In this document: positions 38,926 through 48,518 of the stretch, piece by piece | Numbering within the stretch: position 1 is the stretch's first letter | Layout of the letters: every line of letters begins with the position of its first letter | Assembly: GCF_014251375.1 (NCBI RefSeq) | Contig: NZ_CP059187.1 | Location: forward strand, 124,001-188,000 | Direction of reading: 5' to 3' | From: Blattabacterium cuenoti | GTDB taxonomy: Bacteria > Bacteroidota > Bacteroidia > Flavobacteriales > Blattabacteriaceae | Length of the DNA stretch: 64,000 nt | Position numbers and translations under genes: made by a program | Notes under the pieces: generated by a model | The model's input: the letters and a program-made list of their open reading frames with translations, nothing else | What the model was told of the DNA's origin: nothing | The model's database searches: none

Positions 38926-41900
38926 ATGAATTTAAGGATTTATATACAGAAAAGAATTCCTTTTGATATTTTTTCAAGAAAATTATCGAGTGAATTGAAA
39001 GAGATGAATTTATCCTTATCTAAGTCTAAGGCCATTGTTTATCATACATATGATATTTTACACATAAAAAAAGAAATTTTTTTAGATAGTTTATATAAAA
39101 TTTTTGTAGATCCTGTTACAGATATTTTTCATAAAAAGATACATCTAAAAAATCCCTATTTTTTTATAGAAAATATTCCAGGAATAAATGACCAACGTGC
39201 AGATGCTGCTATACAATGCATAAAAATTATAGATCCTTTGTCTAAAGTTTTTATAAAAACCGGTCAGTTAATAGAATTAATAGGAGTAACTCAAAATGAA
39301 GATCTTCTTGAGAAGATCAAAAAACATTGTATGAATTCCGTTTTTTTTCAAAAAAAAAAGATTATTCATTCCTATCCTTTTTTTAAGGATAAAAAAAAAC
39401 ATTCTATAGATGGATTTATTCATTTCTCTCATGAAAAAATAAAAAATATTCATAACACGTGTAACTTTTCTATAGACTTCAATGATTTACTGTTCATTCA
39501 ACAATACTTTCTTACTGAAGAAAATCGTGATCCAACAGAAATGGAACTCCGTGTTTTGGATTCTTATTGGTCTGATCACTGTCGTCATACTACATTTTTT
39601 ACGAAATTAGAAAATATAACTTTCGATGGAATATTTAAAGAAACCTATCAAAATATTTTTAATGAATATTTAAGAGATAGAGAATTCATAGGAAAATCAA
39701 TCAAAGATCCTATCCATCTAATGGATTTATCTAGACTTCCATCTCAGATCCTTTCTAAAAAAGGAAAATTGAAAAATTATGTGTACTCTAAAGAACATAA
39801 TGCTTGTATTATTATGGTTGATGTAGATATCATTCTGAATGATAATAGTGAAAAAAAGGAAAAATGGTATTTATTATTCAAAAATGAAACACATAATCAT
39901 CCAACTGAAATTGATCCTTTTGGAGGTGCTAACACTTGTATAGGTGGAGCTATAAGAGATCCTTTATCTGGAAGAGCTTTTGTTTATCAATCTATTAGAT
40001 TAAGTGGATCGGCAGATCCTACTGTTAAAAAAACATTGGAGGGAAAATTGCCGCAATGGAAAATATGCTGTGAATCAGCTCATGGATATAGTTCCTATGG
40101 GAATCAGGTAGGAGTGGCAACGACTCATATAAATGAAATCTATCACGAAGGGTACAGGGCTAAAAGAATGGAAGTAGGAATGGTTATTGGAGCCGTTCCA
40201 GTTGATTCTGTAAAACAAAAAAATCCAGAAAAAGGAGATATTGTTTTGTTAATTGGGGGATTAACAGGAAGAGATGGAATAGGAGGAGCGACATCTTCCT
40301 CTAAATCTAAAGAGGATTATTCTTCAAATATTCAAGAACAAAAACAAAAAGGAAATCCAATTATAGAACGACAACTTCAAAGGTTTTTTAGAAAAAAAAA
40401 AGTAATATCCTTAATAAAAAAATGTAATGATTTTGGGGCAGGAGGAGCTGCAGTAGCTATTGGAGAATTAAGTAATAGTTTAATTCTTTATTTAGATAAA
40501 ATACCAATCAAACAAAATGATTTAGAACCGATAGAAATTGCATTATCAGAATCTCAAGAACGTATGGCAGTTGTGCTAGCCTCTTCTGATGTAAAAACAT
40601 TCATAAATTTAGCTCGTGAAGAAAATATCATATCAGTACCTATAGCTAAAATAACTGATGATCAACGGATCGTACTATGTTATAAGAAAAAAGAACTTTT
40701 CAACTTAAAAAGTTCTTTTTTAAATACTTCCGGTTTGAATAAAAAAAAAGTTGTTCATGTTAGTTCTCCTAATTCTATTTCCCCTTTTAAAAAATCAAGA
40801 AATATTTCTTTCAGTAAAGAAACATTTTTTAACGCTCTTTCTTTGTTAAATGTTGCGTCTCAAAAAAGATTAGTGGAAATGTTTGATAGTACTGTAGGAG
40901 GAACTACAGTTTTAATGCCTTTTGGAGGAAAGTATCAGATGACACCTTCTGAAGGAAGTGTTCAAAAAATTCCTGTATTACATGGTAATACAACTACGGT
41001 AAGTTTAGCTTCTTGGGGTTTTCATCCAGAAATTTCTACTTGGAGTCCTATGCATGGAGGTGCTTATGCTATAGTAGAATGTATTTCTAAAATTATTTCT
41101 ATGGGAGGACATTATAAAAATGTTTCTTTGAGTTTTCAAGAATATTATCAAAAACTAGGAGATGATCCCAAAAATTGGGGGAAACCTTTTTCTGCATTAT
41201 TAGGTGCTTATCATGCTCAAATGAAATTTGGAATTGCCTCTCTTGGAGGAAAAGATAGTATGTTTGGAACGTATCAAAACATACATGTTCCTCCAACATT
41301 AATAGCTTTTGGAGTCACGACTAGTTCGTGTTTCAATATTATTTCTCCTGAATTGAAAAAAATAGGAAATAAAATTTATTTATATCATCATAGTTCTTTG
41401 GATAATGAGATGCCGGATTTTGATTCTATAAAAAAAGCATACAATCAAATTCATGAAGGGATTTGTTCCGGAAAAATTGTTTCTATTAAAACGGTAAAAG
41501 ATGGAGGAATATCTGTTGCTATTGCCAAAATGTCTTTTGGAAATCGTTTAGGAGTTTCTATAAATTGTAGAAATCATTTACTAGAAACTAACATAGGATC
41601 ATTAATAATAGAATCCTCATCTTTTCTTACAGAAAATTTCTTATTAATAGGAGAAGTTGTTCCAACTAAGAATTTAAACTTTAATGGAATCCATATTGTT
41701 GATATAGATGAAGCCATAGAAATTTGGATGCACCCTTTATCATCTATTTATTCCAGAAACATAAATAATAATAGAATAAAAAATAAAAAACATAAGAAAA
41801 ATATTTTAAAAAAAGGAGAGAAATCTTCAGGATATTCCTCTACAAAAATGATATTTCAATCTAAAAAAAAAGGAATCCCCCGTGTATTTATTCCAATATT

Positions 41901-42666
41901 TCCTGGAACGAATAGTGAATTCGAATCGATTCATGCATTTGAAAAAGAAGGTGCTATAGTAAAAACTTCTGTATTTAGAAATTTGAGTAATAAAGAGATT
42001 ATTGAATCTCTATTTCAAATAGAAAAACAGATAAAATCTGTACAAATATTTATGCTATGTGGTGGATTTAGTGCGGGAGATGAACCTGATGGATCTGCAA
42101 AATTTATTACATCTATATTGCATAATCAGTACATAAAAGATGCTATTTACCAATTTCTTGATCGTGATGGATTAATTTTAGGAATTTGTAATGGGTTTCA
42201 GGGATTAATCAAATCAGGATTATTACCTTACGGAAAAATCACATTACGTAACTATAAATCACCTACAATTACTTATAATGAAATCGGAAAACATATCTCA
42301 CAATGTGTTCATATAAAAGTTGTTTCTGATCAATCTCCATGGTTGAATGGAATGAAAAATAGAAGATATATTCTCCCAATCTCTCATGGAGAAGGAAGAT
42401 TTTATGCTAGTGAAAAAATAACTAATGTTTTATTCAAAAAAAATCAAATTGCAACACAATACGTAGATTTAAAAGGAAATCCGACTTTAGAAAGACCGTA
42501 TAATCCAAATGGATCTGTTGAGGCAATAGAAGGATTATTAAGTGAAGATGGAAAAATTTATGGAAGAATGACACATCCAGAACGTTATGATCATGGATTA
42601 TTAAAAAATATCCCGAACATTAAAGAACATTCTATTTTTAAGAATGCGGTACAATATTTTTTATAG
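38926..42666 (+). CDS. purL: Phosphoribosylformylglycinamidine synthase, large form
   Basis: Single-chain FGAM synthase of 1246 residues, the form with its own glutaminase. The N-terminal PurS-like part is followed by two AIRS-like ATP domains (DSYWSDHCRHTTF, then LFKNETHNHPTEIDPFGGA), and a C-terminal class I amidotransferase with nucleophile Cys in GICNGFQGLIKSG and HGEGRFYAS. All key sites look intact. Length is slightly below the 1290 or so of E. coli. Confidence 0.97.
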   Translation: MNLRIYIQKRIPFDIFSRKLSSELKEMNLSLSKSKAIVYHTYDILHIKKEIFLDSLYKIFVDPVTDIFHKKIHLKNPYFFIENIPGINDQRADAAIQCIKIIDPLSKVFIKTGQLIELIGVTQNEDLLEKIKKHCMNSVFFQKKKIIHSYPFFKDKKKHSIDGFIHFSHEKIKNIHNTCNFSIDFNDLLFIQQYFLTEENRDPTEMELRVLDSYWSDHCRHTTFFTKLENITFDGIFKETYQNIFNEYLRDREFIGKSIKDPIHLMDLSRLPSQILSKKGKLKNYVYSKEHNACIIMVDVDIILNDNSEKKEKWYLLFKNETHNHPTEIDPFGGANTCIGGAIRDPLSGRAFVYQSIRLSGSADPTVKKTLEGKLPQWKICCESAHGYSSYGNQVGVATTHINEIYHEGYRAKRMEVGMVIGAVPVDSVKQKNPEKGDIVLLIGGLTGRDGIGGATSSSKSKEDYSSNIQEQKQKGNPIIERQLQRFFRKKKVISLIKKCNDFGAGGAAVAIGELSNSLILYLDKIPIKQNDLEPIEIALSESQERMAVVLASSDVKTFINLAREENIISVPIAKITDDQRIVLCYKKKELFNLKSSFLNTSGLNKKKVVHVSSPNSISPFKKSRNISFSKETFFNALSLLNVASQKRLVEMFDSTVGGTTVLMPFGGKYQMTPSEGSVQKIPVLHGNTTTVSLASWGFHPEISTWSPMHGGAYAIVECISKIISMGGHYKNVSLSFQEYYQKLGDDPKNWGKPFSALLGAYHAQMKFGIASLGGKDSMFGTYQNIHVPPTLIAFGVTTSSCFNIISPELKKIGNKIYLYHHSSLDNEMPDFDSIKKAYNQIHEGICSGKIVSIKTVKDGGISVAIAKMSFGNRLGVSINCRNHLLETNIGSLIIESSSFLTENFLLIGEVVPTKNLNFNGIHIVDIDEAIEIWMHPLSSIYSRNINNNRIKNKKHKKNILKKGEKSSGYSSTKMIFQSKKKGIPRVFIPIFPGTNSEFESIHAFEKEGAIVKTSVFRNLSNKEIIESLFQIEKQIKSVQIFMLCGGFSAGDEPDGSAKFITSILHNQYIKDAIYQFLDRDGLILGICNGFQGLIKSGLLPYGKITLRNYKSPTITYNEIGKHISQCVHIKVVSDQSPWLNGMKNRRYILPISHGEGRFYASEKITNVLFKKNQIATQYVDLKGNPTLERPYNPNGSVEAIEGLLSEDGKIYGRMTHPERYDHGLLKNIPNIKEHSIFKNAVQYFL

Positions 42667-42686
42667 AAAAAATTCAATCAATCAAT

Positions 42687-43184
42687 ATGAAGAAAATAGC
42701 CATATTTTGTGGAAGCATATCAGATAAATTAATTATGCAATCAGCAGTTGAAATACTAAATCAATTTAATATAGGGTATAAAAGTTATATAATTTCAGCC
42801 CATAGACTGCCAGATATTTTATCAAAAACAATAAAAAAATCTATGGAAGAAGGGATAGAATTAATTATTGCAGGTGCCGGTTTATCAGCTCATTTACCAG
42901 GATTCATTGCTTCAAAAACTATACTTCCAGTCATAGGAGTACCAATTTATAATAAAAAAAACGGATTGTTAGGAGGAATAGATGCACTTTTTTCTATAGT
43001 TCAAATGCCCAAAAATGTACCGGTTGCTACAGTAGGAATAAATAATTCCTATAATGCAGGTTTGTTAGCAATTCATATTTTATCTATAAAGTATAAAGAT
43101 ATAAGAAAATTATTAATAAAATTCAGAATAAATGAAAAGGAAAAATTAGAAAGTGAAATAGATAAAAATAATTATGAAGAATAA
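42687..43184 (+). CDS. purE: Phosphoribosylaminoimidazole carboxylase PurE
   Basis: Makes CAIR, from N5-CAIR (class I) or directly from AIR and CO2 (class II); 165 residues. ISAHRLPD is the conserved loop; the usual GAGGAAHLPG reads GAGLSAHLPG here. IGVPIYNKKNGLLGGIDALFSIVQMP follows. No purK is in the cluster, so the class cannot be settled from this window. The 3' end overlaps purC by 11 bases. Confidence 0.93.
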   Translation: MKKIAIFCGSISDKLIMQSAVEILNQFNIGYKSYIISAHRLPDILSKTIKKSMEEGIELIIAGAGLSAHLPGFIASKTILPVIGVPIYNKKNGLLGGIDALFSIVQMPKNVPVATVGINNSYNAGLLAIHILSIKYKDIRKLLIKFRINEKEKLESEIDKNNYEE

Positions 43185-43899
43185 AATAAAAAATAATTTA
43201 TTAGGGGAAGGAAAAACAAAAAAAATATATACTACAAAAAATCCACATGAAATTATCCTTCATTATAAAGATAGTCTAACAGCTGGTGACGGATTAAAAA
43301 AAGAATTTTTAAAAGATAAAGGAATTTTAAATAATGAAATAACAACATTTATTTTCAAATATCTTAATTCTTGTGGAATAAAAACTCATTTTATTCGTAG
43401 AATAAATAATAGAGAACAATTGTGTATAAAAGTAGATATGATTCCATTAGAATTTGTGGTTCGCAATATTATTACTGGAAGTCTATCTAAACGTTTAGGA
43501 ATCAAAGAAGGAACTCTTTCAAAAAATCCTATTTTTGAAATTTTTTATAAAAATGATGCCTTAAATGATCCATTAGTTAATGATCATCATGCAGTTTTTT
43601 TAGGTGTTGTTTCTTATGAAGAATTAAATATAATTAATAAAATCACATTCAATATTAATAATATTCTTAAAAAATATTTTTTAGAAAAGAATATTTTATT
43701 AGTAGATTTTAAAATAGAATTTGGAAAGGATGAAAAAAACGAAATTTTACTTTCTGATGAAATCAGTCCTGATACTTGTCGTTTTTGGGATAAAAAAACA
43801 ATGAAAAAACTTGATAAAGATCTCTTTAGGAAAGGGAAGAGTGAAAAGATAGTCATTGATACTTATATGGAAGTATTAAAACGGTTAAATATCGATTAA
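43174..43899 (+). CDS. purC: SAICAR synthase
   Basis: ATP-dependent ligase of 241 residues adding aspartate to CAIR. Typical sequence: GEGKTKKIY, VVRNIITGSLSKRLG and LSDEISPDTCRFWD. Length matches the short bacterial form, with no fusion. It overlaps purE and precedes purF by 39 bases. Confidence 0.96.
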   Translation: MKNKIKNNLLGEGKTKKIYTTKNPHEIILHYKDSLTAGDGLKKEFLKDKGILNNEITTFIFKYLNSCGIKTHFIRRINNREQLCIKVDMIPLEFVVRNIITGSLSKRLGIKEGTLSKNPIFEIFYKNDALNDPLVNDHHAVFLGVVSYEELNIINKITFNINNILKKYFLEKNILLVDFKIEFGKDEKNEILLSDEISPDTCRFWDKKTMKKLDKDLFRKGKSEKIVIDTYMEVLKRLNID

Positions 43900-43938
43900 A
43901 GTTAATAATAAATAATCTATTATTTTTTAATATTCACA

Positions 43939-45351
43939 ATGGGAAAATTGAATCATTTTGATTCTGATAAGTTCCATGAAGAATGTGGTGTATTTGGAGT
44001 TTATTCGCCTAATAAGGTAGATACATTTTCTTTAATTCAATTTGGTTTATTTGCATTGCAACACAGAGGTCAGGAAGCTTGTGGTTTTTCTGTTTTACGA
44101 GATGGATTTCTTTTATCTCATAAGAGTGAAGGACTTGTTTTAGATTCTTTTCGGGAAATTTCAAATTCCAAATGTTATCATGGAAATGCAGTGATTGGAC
44201 ATACACGTTATTCTACAGAAGGAGGACAAAGTAAAAAGAATATTCAACCATTTTTTGGAGAAGATTCTCATGGAAAAAGTATTATTTCTATAGTTCACAA
44301 TGGAAATCTAGTTAACGCCAAAAAGATTCGTAAGAATCTAGAATCAAAAGGAATCACTTTCATATCAGAACATTCTGATTCAGAAGTAATTTTACGTTTA
44401 ATACAGAAATATTTACATGAATATGATAATAGTCTAGAAAGAGCTATTCAAAAAACAACTCTTGATATTCAAGGAGCTTATTCAGTAATAGTTCTTATGA
44501 ATAATAAAATTGCGGCATTTAGAGATCCAAATGGAATTCGTCCTTTATGTTATGGAATGCTCAATGAAAAAACTTATATATTTAGTTCTGAAACTTGTGG
44601 AATAGATTCTGTAGGAGGTTTTTATATAAGAGATCTTTTTCCAGGAGAAATGGCTATAGTAGATCAAAAATCAATCCGATTCTCTTTACTTAAAAAAAAA
44701 AAATACACAAGAAGAAGAACATGTTCCTTTGAATATATTTATTTTTCTCGTCCTGATTCTTTAATTGAAAATATAAATGTTTATGAAGTTCGTGAAAAAA
44801 GTGGAGAAAAACTTTATGAACAACATCCAGTAGAAGCCGATGTCGTTATTGGGGTACCAGATTCTGGAGTCCCCGCATCTATTGGGTACTCCAAAGCTTC
44901 TGGAATTCCTTTTAAGCCAATTTTAGTAAAAAATAAATATATTGGAAGATCTTTTATTCTCCCTAAACAAGAAATCCGTGAACGGATAGTAAATCTAAAA
45001 CTAAATCCTATATTAGATGAAATTAAAGGAAAACGTATTGTTATTATTGATGATTCTATTGTTCGTGGAACGACCAGTAAAAAGTTAGTTTCTATCTTAA
45101 GAAAAGCAGGAGCTAGAGAAATTCATTTTAGAAGTGCTTCACCACCTATTATAGCCCCCTGTTTTTTAGGAGTGGACACTCCTAGAAGAAAAGATCTTAT
45201 TTCGCATAACATTAATAAGGAAAAAATAGCTGAAATTTTAGATGTAGATAGTTTAGAATTTTTAAGCATGAACAGTCTGATAGAAATACTTGGAAGTACA
45301 AATTACTGTTTCGGTTGTTTCACTGGAAACTATCCGGTTCATAAAAAATGA
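43939..45351 (+). CDS. purF: Amidophosphoribosyltransferase
   Basis: First committed purine enzyme, 470 residues. The glutaminase nucleophile is Cys16 after a propeptide (HEECGVFGVY). The PRPP loop is VIIDDSIVRGTTSKKL. Cysteines at 262 (RTCSFEYIYFSRPDS), 408 (APCFLGVD), 457 and 460 (NYCFGCFTG) match the four [4Fe-4S] ligands of the B. subtilis enzyme, so this is the iron-sulfur type with a cleaved propeptide. Three bases precede purM if TTG 45355 is used. Confidence 0.96.
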   Translation: MGKLNHFDSDKFHEECGVFGVYSPNKVDTFSLIQFGLFALQHRGQEACGFSVLRDGFLLSHKSEGLVLDSFREISNSKCYHGNAVIGHTRYSTEGGQSKKNIQPFFGEDSHGKSIISIVHNGNLVNAKKIRKNLESKGITFISEHSDSEVILRLIQKYLHEYDNSLERAIQKTTLDIQGAYSVIVLMNNKIAAFRDPNGIRPLCYGMLNEKTYIFSSETCGIDSVGGFYIRDLFPGEMAIVDQKSIRFSLLKKKKYTRRRTCSFEYIYFSRPDSLIENINVYEVREKSGEKLYEQHPVEADVVIGVPDSGVPASIGYSKASGIPFKPILVKNKYIGRSFILPKQEIRERIVNLKLNPILDEIKGKRIVIIDDSIVRGTTSKKLVSILRKAGAREIHFRSASPPIIAPCFLGVDTPRRKDLISHNINKEKIAEILDVDSLEFLSMNSLIEILGSTNYCFGCFTGNYPVHKK

Positions 45352-45354
45352 TTA

Positions 45355-46371
45355 TTGTCACTTATAAATAAAAAAATGAAAGAAAATCATAGGAGAATTA
45401 TAAAAACTAAAATTAATAAAATTCTAAAAAAAACTTATAACAATAAAGTAATTAGTTCCTTGGATCATTTTTCTGCTTTTTATCAAATCTCTGATATTGT
45501 AGAATACAAAGAACCTGTTTTGATTTCTGGAGTTGATGGAGTGGGGACTAAATTACGTTTAGCTATTGATTACAAAAAATATGATATAATTGGAAAAGAT
45601 TGTTTTGCCATGTGTGCAAATGACGTTTTGTGTCATGGAGCAAAACCTTTATTTTTTCTAGATTATTTGGCTTTCGGGAAACTTGATTCGAATATTATTG
45701 AAAAAATTTTACAAGGGATAGCTACATATTGTAATGAAACAAAAACATGTTTTATTGGAGGGGAAACTGCTGAAATGCCTGGAATTTATCAATTCAATGA
45801 CTATGATATTGCTGGATTTTGTGTAGGAATTGTAGAAAAAAGTAATATTGTAGATGGAAAAAAAAGAATTCGGGAAGGGGATGTTTTAATTGGGATTCCT
45901 TCTTCAGGAGTCCATAGCAATGGATTTTCTTTAATTAGAAAAATTTTTTCTAAAGAAGACTTTAGCAAAAATTTTCAAAAAAAACCGTTCTATGAAACTC
46001 TTTTAATTCCAACTAGAATTTATCATTATCCTATTCATATTTTATTTAAAGAATTTTTAATACATGGATTAGCTCATATAACTGGAGGTGGAATTTACGA
46101 AAATTTATTTCGGATTCTTCCAGAAAATTTTTCAGCTATAGTAGAAATAGACAAAATTCCTATTCATTCTGTATTTAATTTTATTCAAAAAAAAGGAGAT
46201 TTATCAGATAAAATCATGTGGAATACTTTTAATATGGGGGTGGGAATGATTATAATAGTTTCTGTTCAAGATCAACATTCTGTATTTCAGAAGTTATGTG
46301 TTTTAGGGGAAACCCCCTTTGTTTTTGGTCACATCGTAAAAGGAAATAAAAGTATTAAATATAAAAAATGA
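45355..46371 (+). CDS. purM: Phosphoribosylaminoimidazole (AIR) synthetase
   Basis: Converts FGAM to AIR; up to 338 residues. The core is clear: LISGVDGVGTKLRLA, CHGAKPLFFLDYLAFGKL, CFIGGETAEMPGIY and GIPSSGVHSNGFSLIR. The N-terminal stretch found in most homologues, a Y-K-x-A-G-V-D-I-type segment, is not seen. The frame opens with TTG 45355 just after the purF stop, or ATG 46376 minus 1000 (that is 45376), neither of which restores it. The catalytic domains otherwise seem complete. The stop overlaps purN by four bases. Confidence 0.92.
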   Translation: MSLINKKMKENHRRIIKTKINKILKKTYNNKVISSLDHFSAFYQISDIVEYKEPVLISGVDGVGTKLRLAIDYKKYDIIGKDCFAMCANDVLCHGAKPLFFLDYLAFGKLDSNIIEKILQGIATYCNETKTCFIGGETAEMPGIYQFNDYDIAGFCVGIVEKSNIVDGKKRIREGDVLIGIPSSGVHSNGFSLIRKIFSKEDFSKNFQKKPFYETLLIPTRIYHYPIHILFKEFLIHGLAHITGGGIYENLFRILPENFSAIVEIDKIPIHSVFNFIQKKGDLSDKIMWNTFNMGVGMIIIVSVQDQHSVFQKLCVLGETPFVFGHIVKGNKSIKYKK

Positions 46372-46949
46372 TCATGAAAAAATTGGCCATTTTAGTTTCT
46401 GGAAAAGGAACAAATATGCGGCATATTCTACAAGCTATTTCCAATGGAACACTTTCTAATTTTAAAGTGGATTTAGTTATTTCTGATAGAAAATGTATCG
46501 CCATACAATATGCAAAAACAGTAAATATTCCTACTGTTTATTTAGATTATTTAGAAAAAGAAAAAAAAATATTTCTTTCTAAAAAAATTGATTCCTTACT
46601 TTTGAAATATACTCCAGATGTCATAGTTCTTTCAGGATTTCTTTCCATACTTGATGCAGAATTGTGTAAAAAATGGAATAAAAAAATCATAAATATTCAT
46701 CCTTCTCTTTTACCTAAATATGGAGGAAAGGGAATGTATGGAATGAAAGTGCATCAAGAAGTTATCAATAATAAAGAAAAAATATCAGGAGCCACAGTTC
46801 ATTACGTGACAAAATCTATTGATTCAGGAGGGGTTATTTTAAAAAAATCATGTAGAATTTCTTCAAAAGAAACTCCAATTTCTTTATCTAAAAAGATATC
46901 TATCATAGAAGAAGAGATACTCATTAAATCTCTAAATTATTTTTTTTAA
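46368..46949 (+). CDS. purN: GAR formyltransferase
   Basis: Folate-dependent formyltransferase of 193 residues, third step of the pathway. Active-site sequence NIHPSLLPKYGGKGMYG holds the Asn-His pair, and GATVHYVTKSIDSGGVI gives the Asp. Starts at ATG 46368 overlapping the purM stop, or ATG 46374. The length is close to the usual 190-210. Confidence 0.95.
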   Translation: MIMKKLAILVSGKGTNMRHILQAISNGTLSNFKVDLVISDRKCIAIQYAKTVNIPTVYLDYLEKEKKIFLSKKIDSLLLKYTPDVIVLSGFLSILDAELCKKWNKKIINIHPSLLPKYGGKGMYGMKVHQEVINNKEKISGATVHYVTKSIDSGGVILKKSCRISSKETPISLSKKISIIEEEILIKSLNYFF

Positions 46950-46997
46950 TTAATTCTCAACAAAAAAAATTACTACACATAGACATACAAACTGAAT

Positions 46998-48512
46998 ATG
47001 AAAAGAGCATTAATTAGTGTTTATGAAAAGGACAAAAAGTTATTTGATTTTGTCAGTTTTTTAAATAGAAAAGGATATCAAATTATTTCTACTGGGGGGA
47101 CTTTTCAATATTTGAAAAAACATGGTATAGATCATGTTATAAAAATATCAGATATCACCTCTTTTCCTGAAATTTTAGACGGTAGGATCAAAACTATTCA
47201 TCCTAACATTTATGGAGGAATTTTAGCTAATCGTTCTATTGAGGAACATATGAATTCTATTTTTTATTACAAGATTTATCCTATTGATATTGTTTTAGTT
47301 AATTTTTATCCTTTTTTAGAAAAAAAACACCTAAAATCTTTTCAATCATTGATTGAATTTATTGATATAGGAGGTCCTTCTATGCTTCGTGCAGCTGCAA
47401 AAAACTTTTTACATGTTACGGCAATTATAGATCATAATGACTATATTCTAGTAAAAAAAGAAATAGAACATAATGGAATGACTTCATTAAAATTGAGAAA
47501 AAAATTAGCAGGAAAAGTATTTAATTTTACTTCTGCTTATGATTCTTCCATTTCTCAATATCTTCTAGAAGAAGATTTTCCTATTTATTTACATTCTTCT
47601 TACAAAAAAGAAATGAATCTCCGTTATGGAGAAAATCCTCATCAGAAAGCGGCATATTATGTTAGTACTATTCATCGGGGGGCAATGCGAAATTTTCATC
47701 AATTACATGGAAAAAAACTTTCATTTAATAATTTACGAGATATGGATATCTCTTGGAAAGTTGTTTCAGAATTTTCTGATCCAGCTTGTTGTACAGTAAA
47801 ACATTCTACCCCTTGTGGAGTGGCATCAGGTAAAAATGTAATTGAAGCATTTCAAAAAACTTATTATGCAGATGATATTTCTTCTTTTGGAGGAATAATG
47901 GCAGTGAATGTTCCAATAACAAGAGAATTAGCGAATGAGATAAAAGACATTTTTTTAGAAGTGATTTTATCTCCTAGCTATGAAAAAGATGGGTTAAATA
48001 TTTTAAAATTAAAAAAAAATCTAAGAATTATTAGAATAAATGATCCTATTTCTGATACATTAGAATCTGTTAAAATAGATGGAGGAATATTAGTACAACA
48101 AATCGATCGTTTTTTATCTCATGATTACAAAATAGTAACCAAGAAAAAATTTTCTAATCAAGAACTAAAATCTTTATTTTTTGCTCAAAAAGTAGTTAAA
48201 TACGTAAAATCCAATGCAATTGTTATTGCTAAAGGAACACAAACTTTAGGGATTTCTGGAGGTCAAACAAACAGAATTTGGTCTGCTAGACAAGCTATAG
48301 AGAGAGCTTTAGAGAAAAGAAAAAAAGATTTAGTACTTGTTTCTGATGCTTTTTTTCCTTTTAGAGATGTAGTAGATGAAGCCGCCCGTTCTGGTGTAAT
48401 TCGTGCCATTATTCAACCCGGTGGTTCCATACGCGATGAAGAATCTGTAAATGCTTGTGATGAATATGGAATAGCTATGGCTTTTACGGGCGAAAGACAT
48501 TTTAAACATTAA
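46998..48512 (+). CDS. purH: Bifunctional AICAR transformylase / IMP cyclohydrolase
   Basis: Last two steps to IMP in one protein of 504 residues. The N-terminal MGS-like cyclohydrolase (about 1-190) has ISTGGTFQYLKKHGI and GRIKTIHPNIYGGIL. The C-terminal transformylase has LRYGENPHQKAAYY, CTVKHSTPCGVASG and the Lys-His pair therein. Normal length. Six bases precede purD. Confidence 0.97.
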   Translation: MKRALISVYEKDKKLFDFVSFLNRKGYQIISTGGTFQYLKKHGIDHVIKISDITSFPEILDGRIKTIHPNIYGGILANRSIEEHMNSIFYYKIYPIDIVLVNFYPFLEKKHLKSFQSLIEFIDIGGPSMLRAAAKNFLHVTAIIDHNDYILVKKEIEHNGMTSLKLRKKLAGKVFNFTSAYDSSISQYLLEEDFPIYLHSSYKKEMNLRYGENPHQKAAYYVSTIHRGAMRNFHQLHGKKLSFNNLRDMDISWKVVSEFSDPACCTVKHSTPCGVASGKNVIEAFQKTYYADDISSFGGIMAVNVPITRELANEIKDIFLEVILSPSYEKDGLNILKLKKNLRIIRINDPISDTLESVKIDGGILVQQIDRFLSHDYKIVTKKKFSNQELKSLFFAQKVVKYVKSNAIVIAKGTQTLGISGGQTNRIWSARQAIERALEKRKKDLVLVSDAFFPFRDVVDEAARSGVIRAIIQPGGSIRDEESVNACDEYGIAMAFTGERHFKH

Positions 48513-48518
48513 AAAAAC

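Noticed and set aside
40690..40720. Hairpin AAAAGAACTTTT...AAAAAGTTCTTTTTT looking like a terminator
   Set aside because: It lies well inside purL, whose reading frame and domains continue normally.
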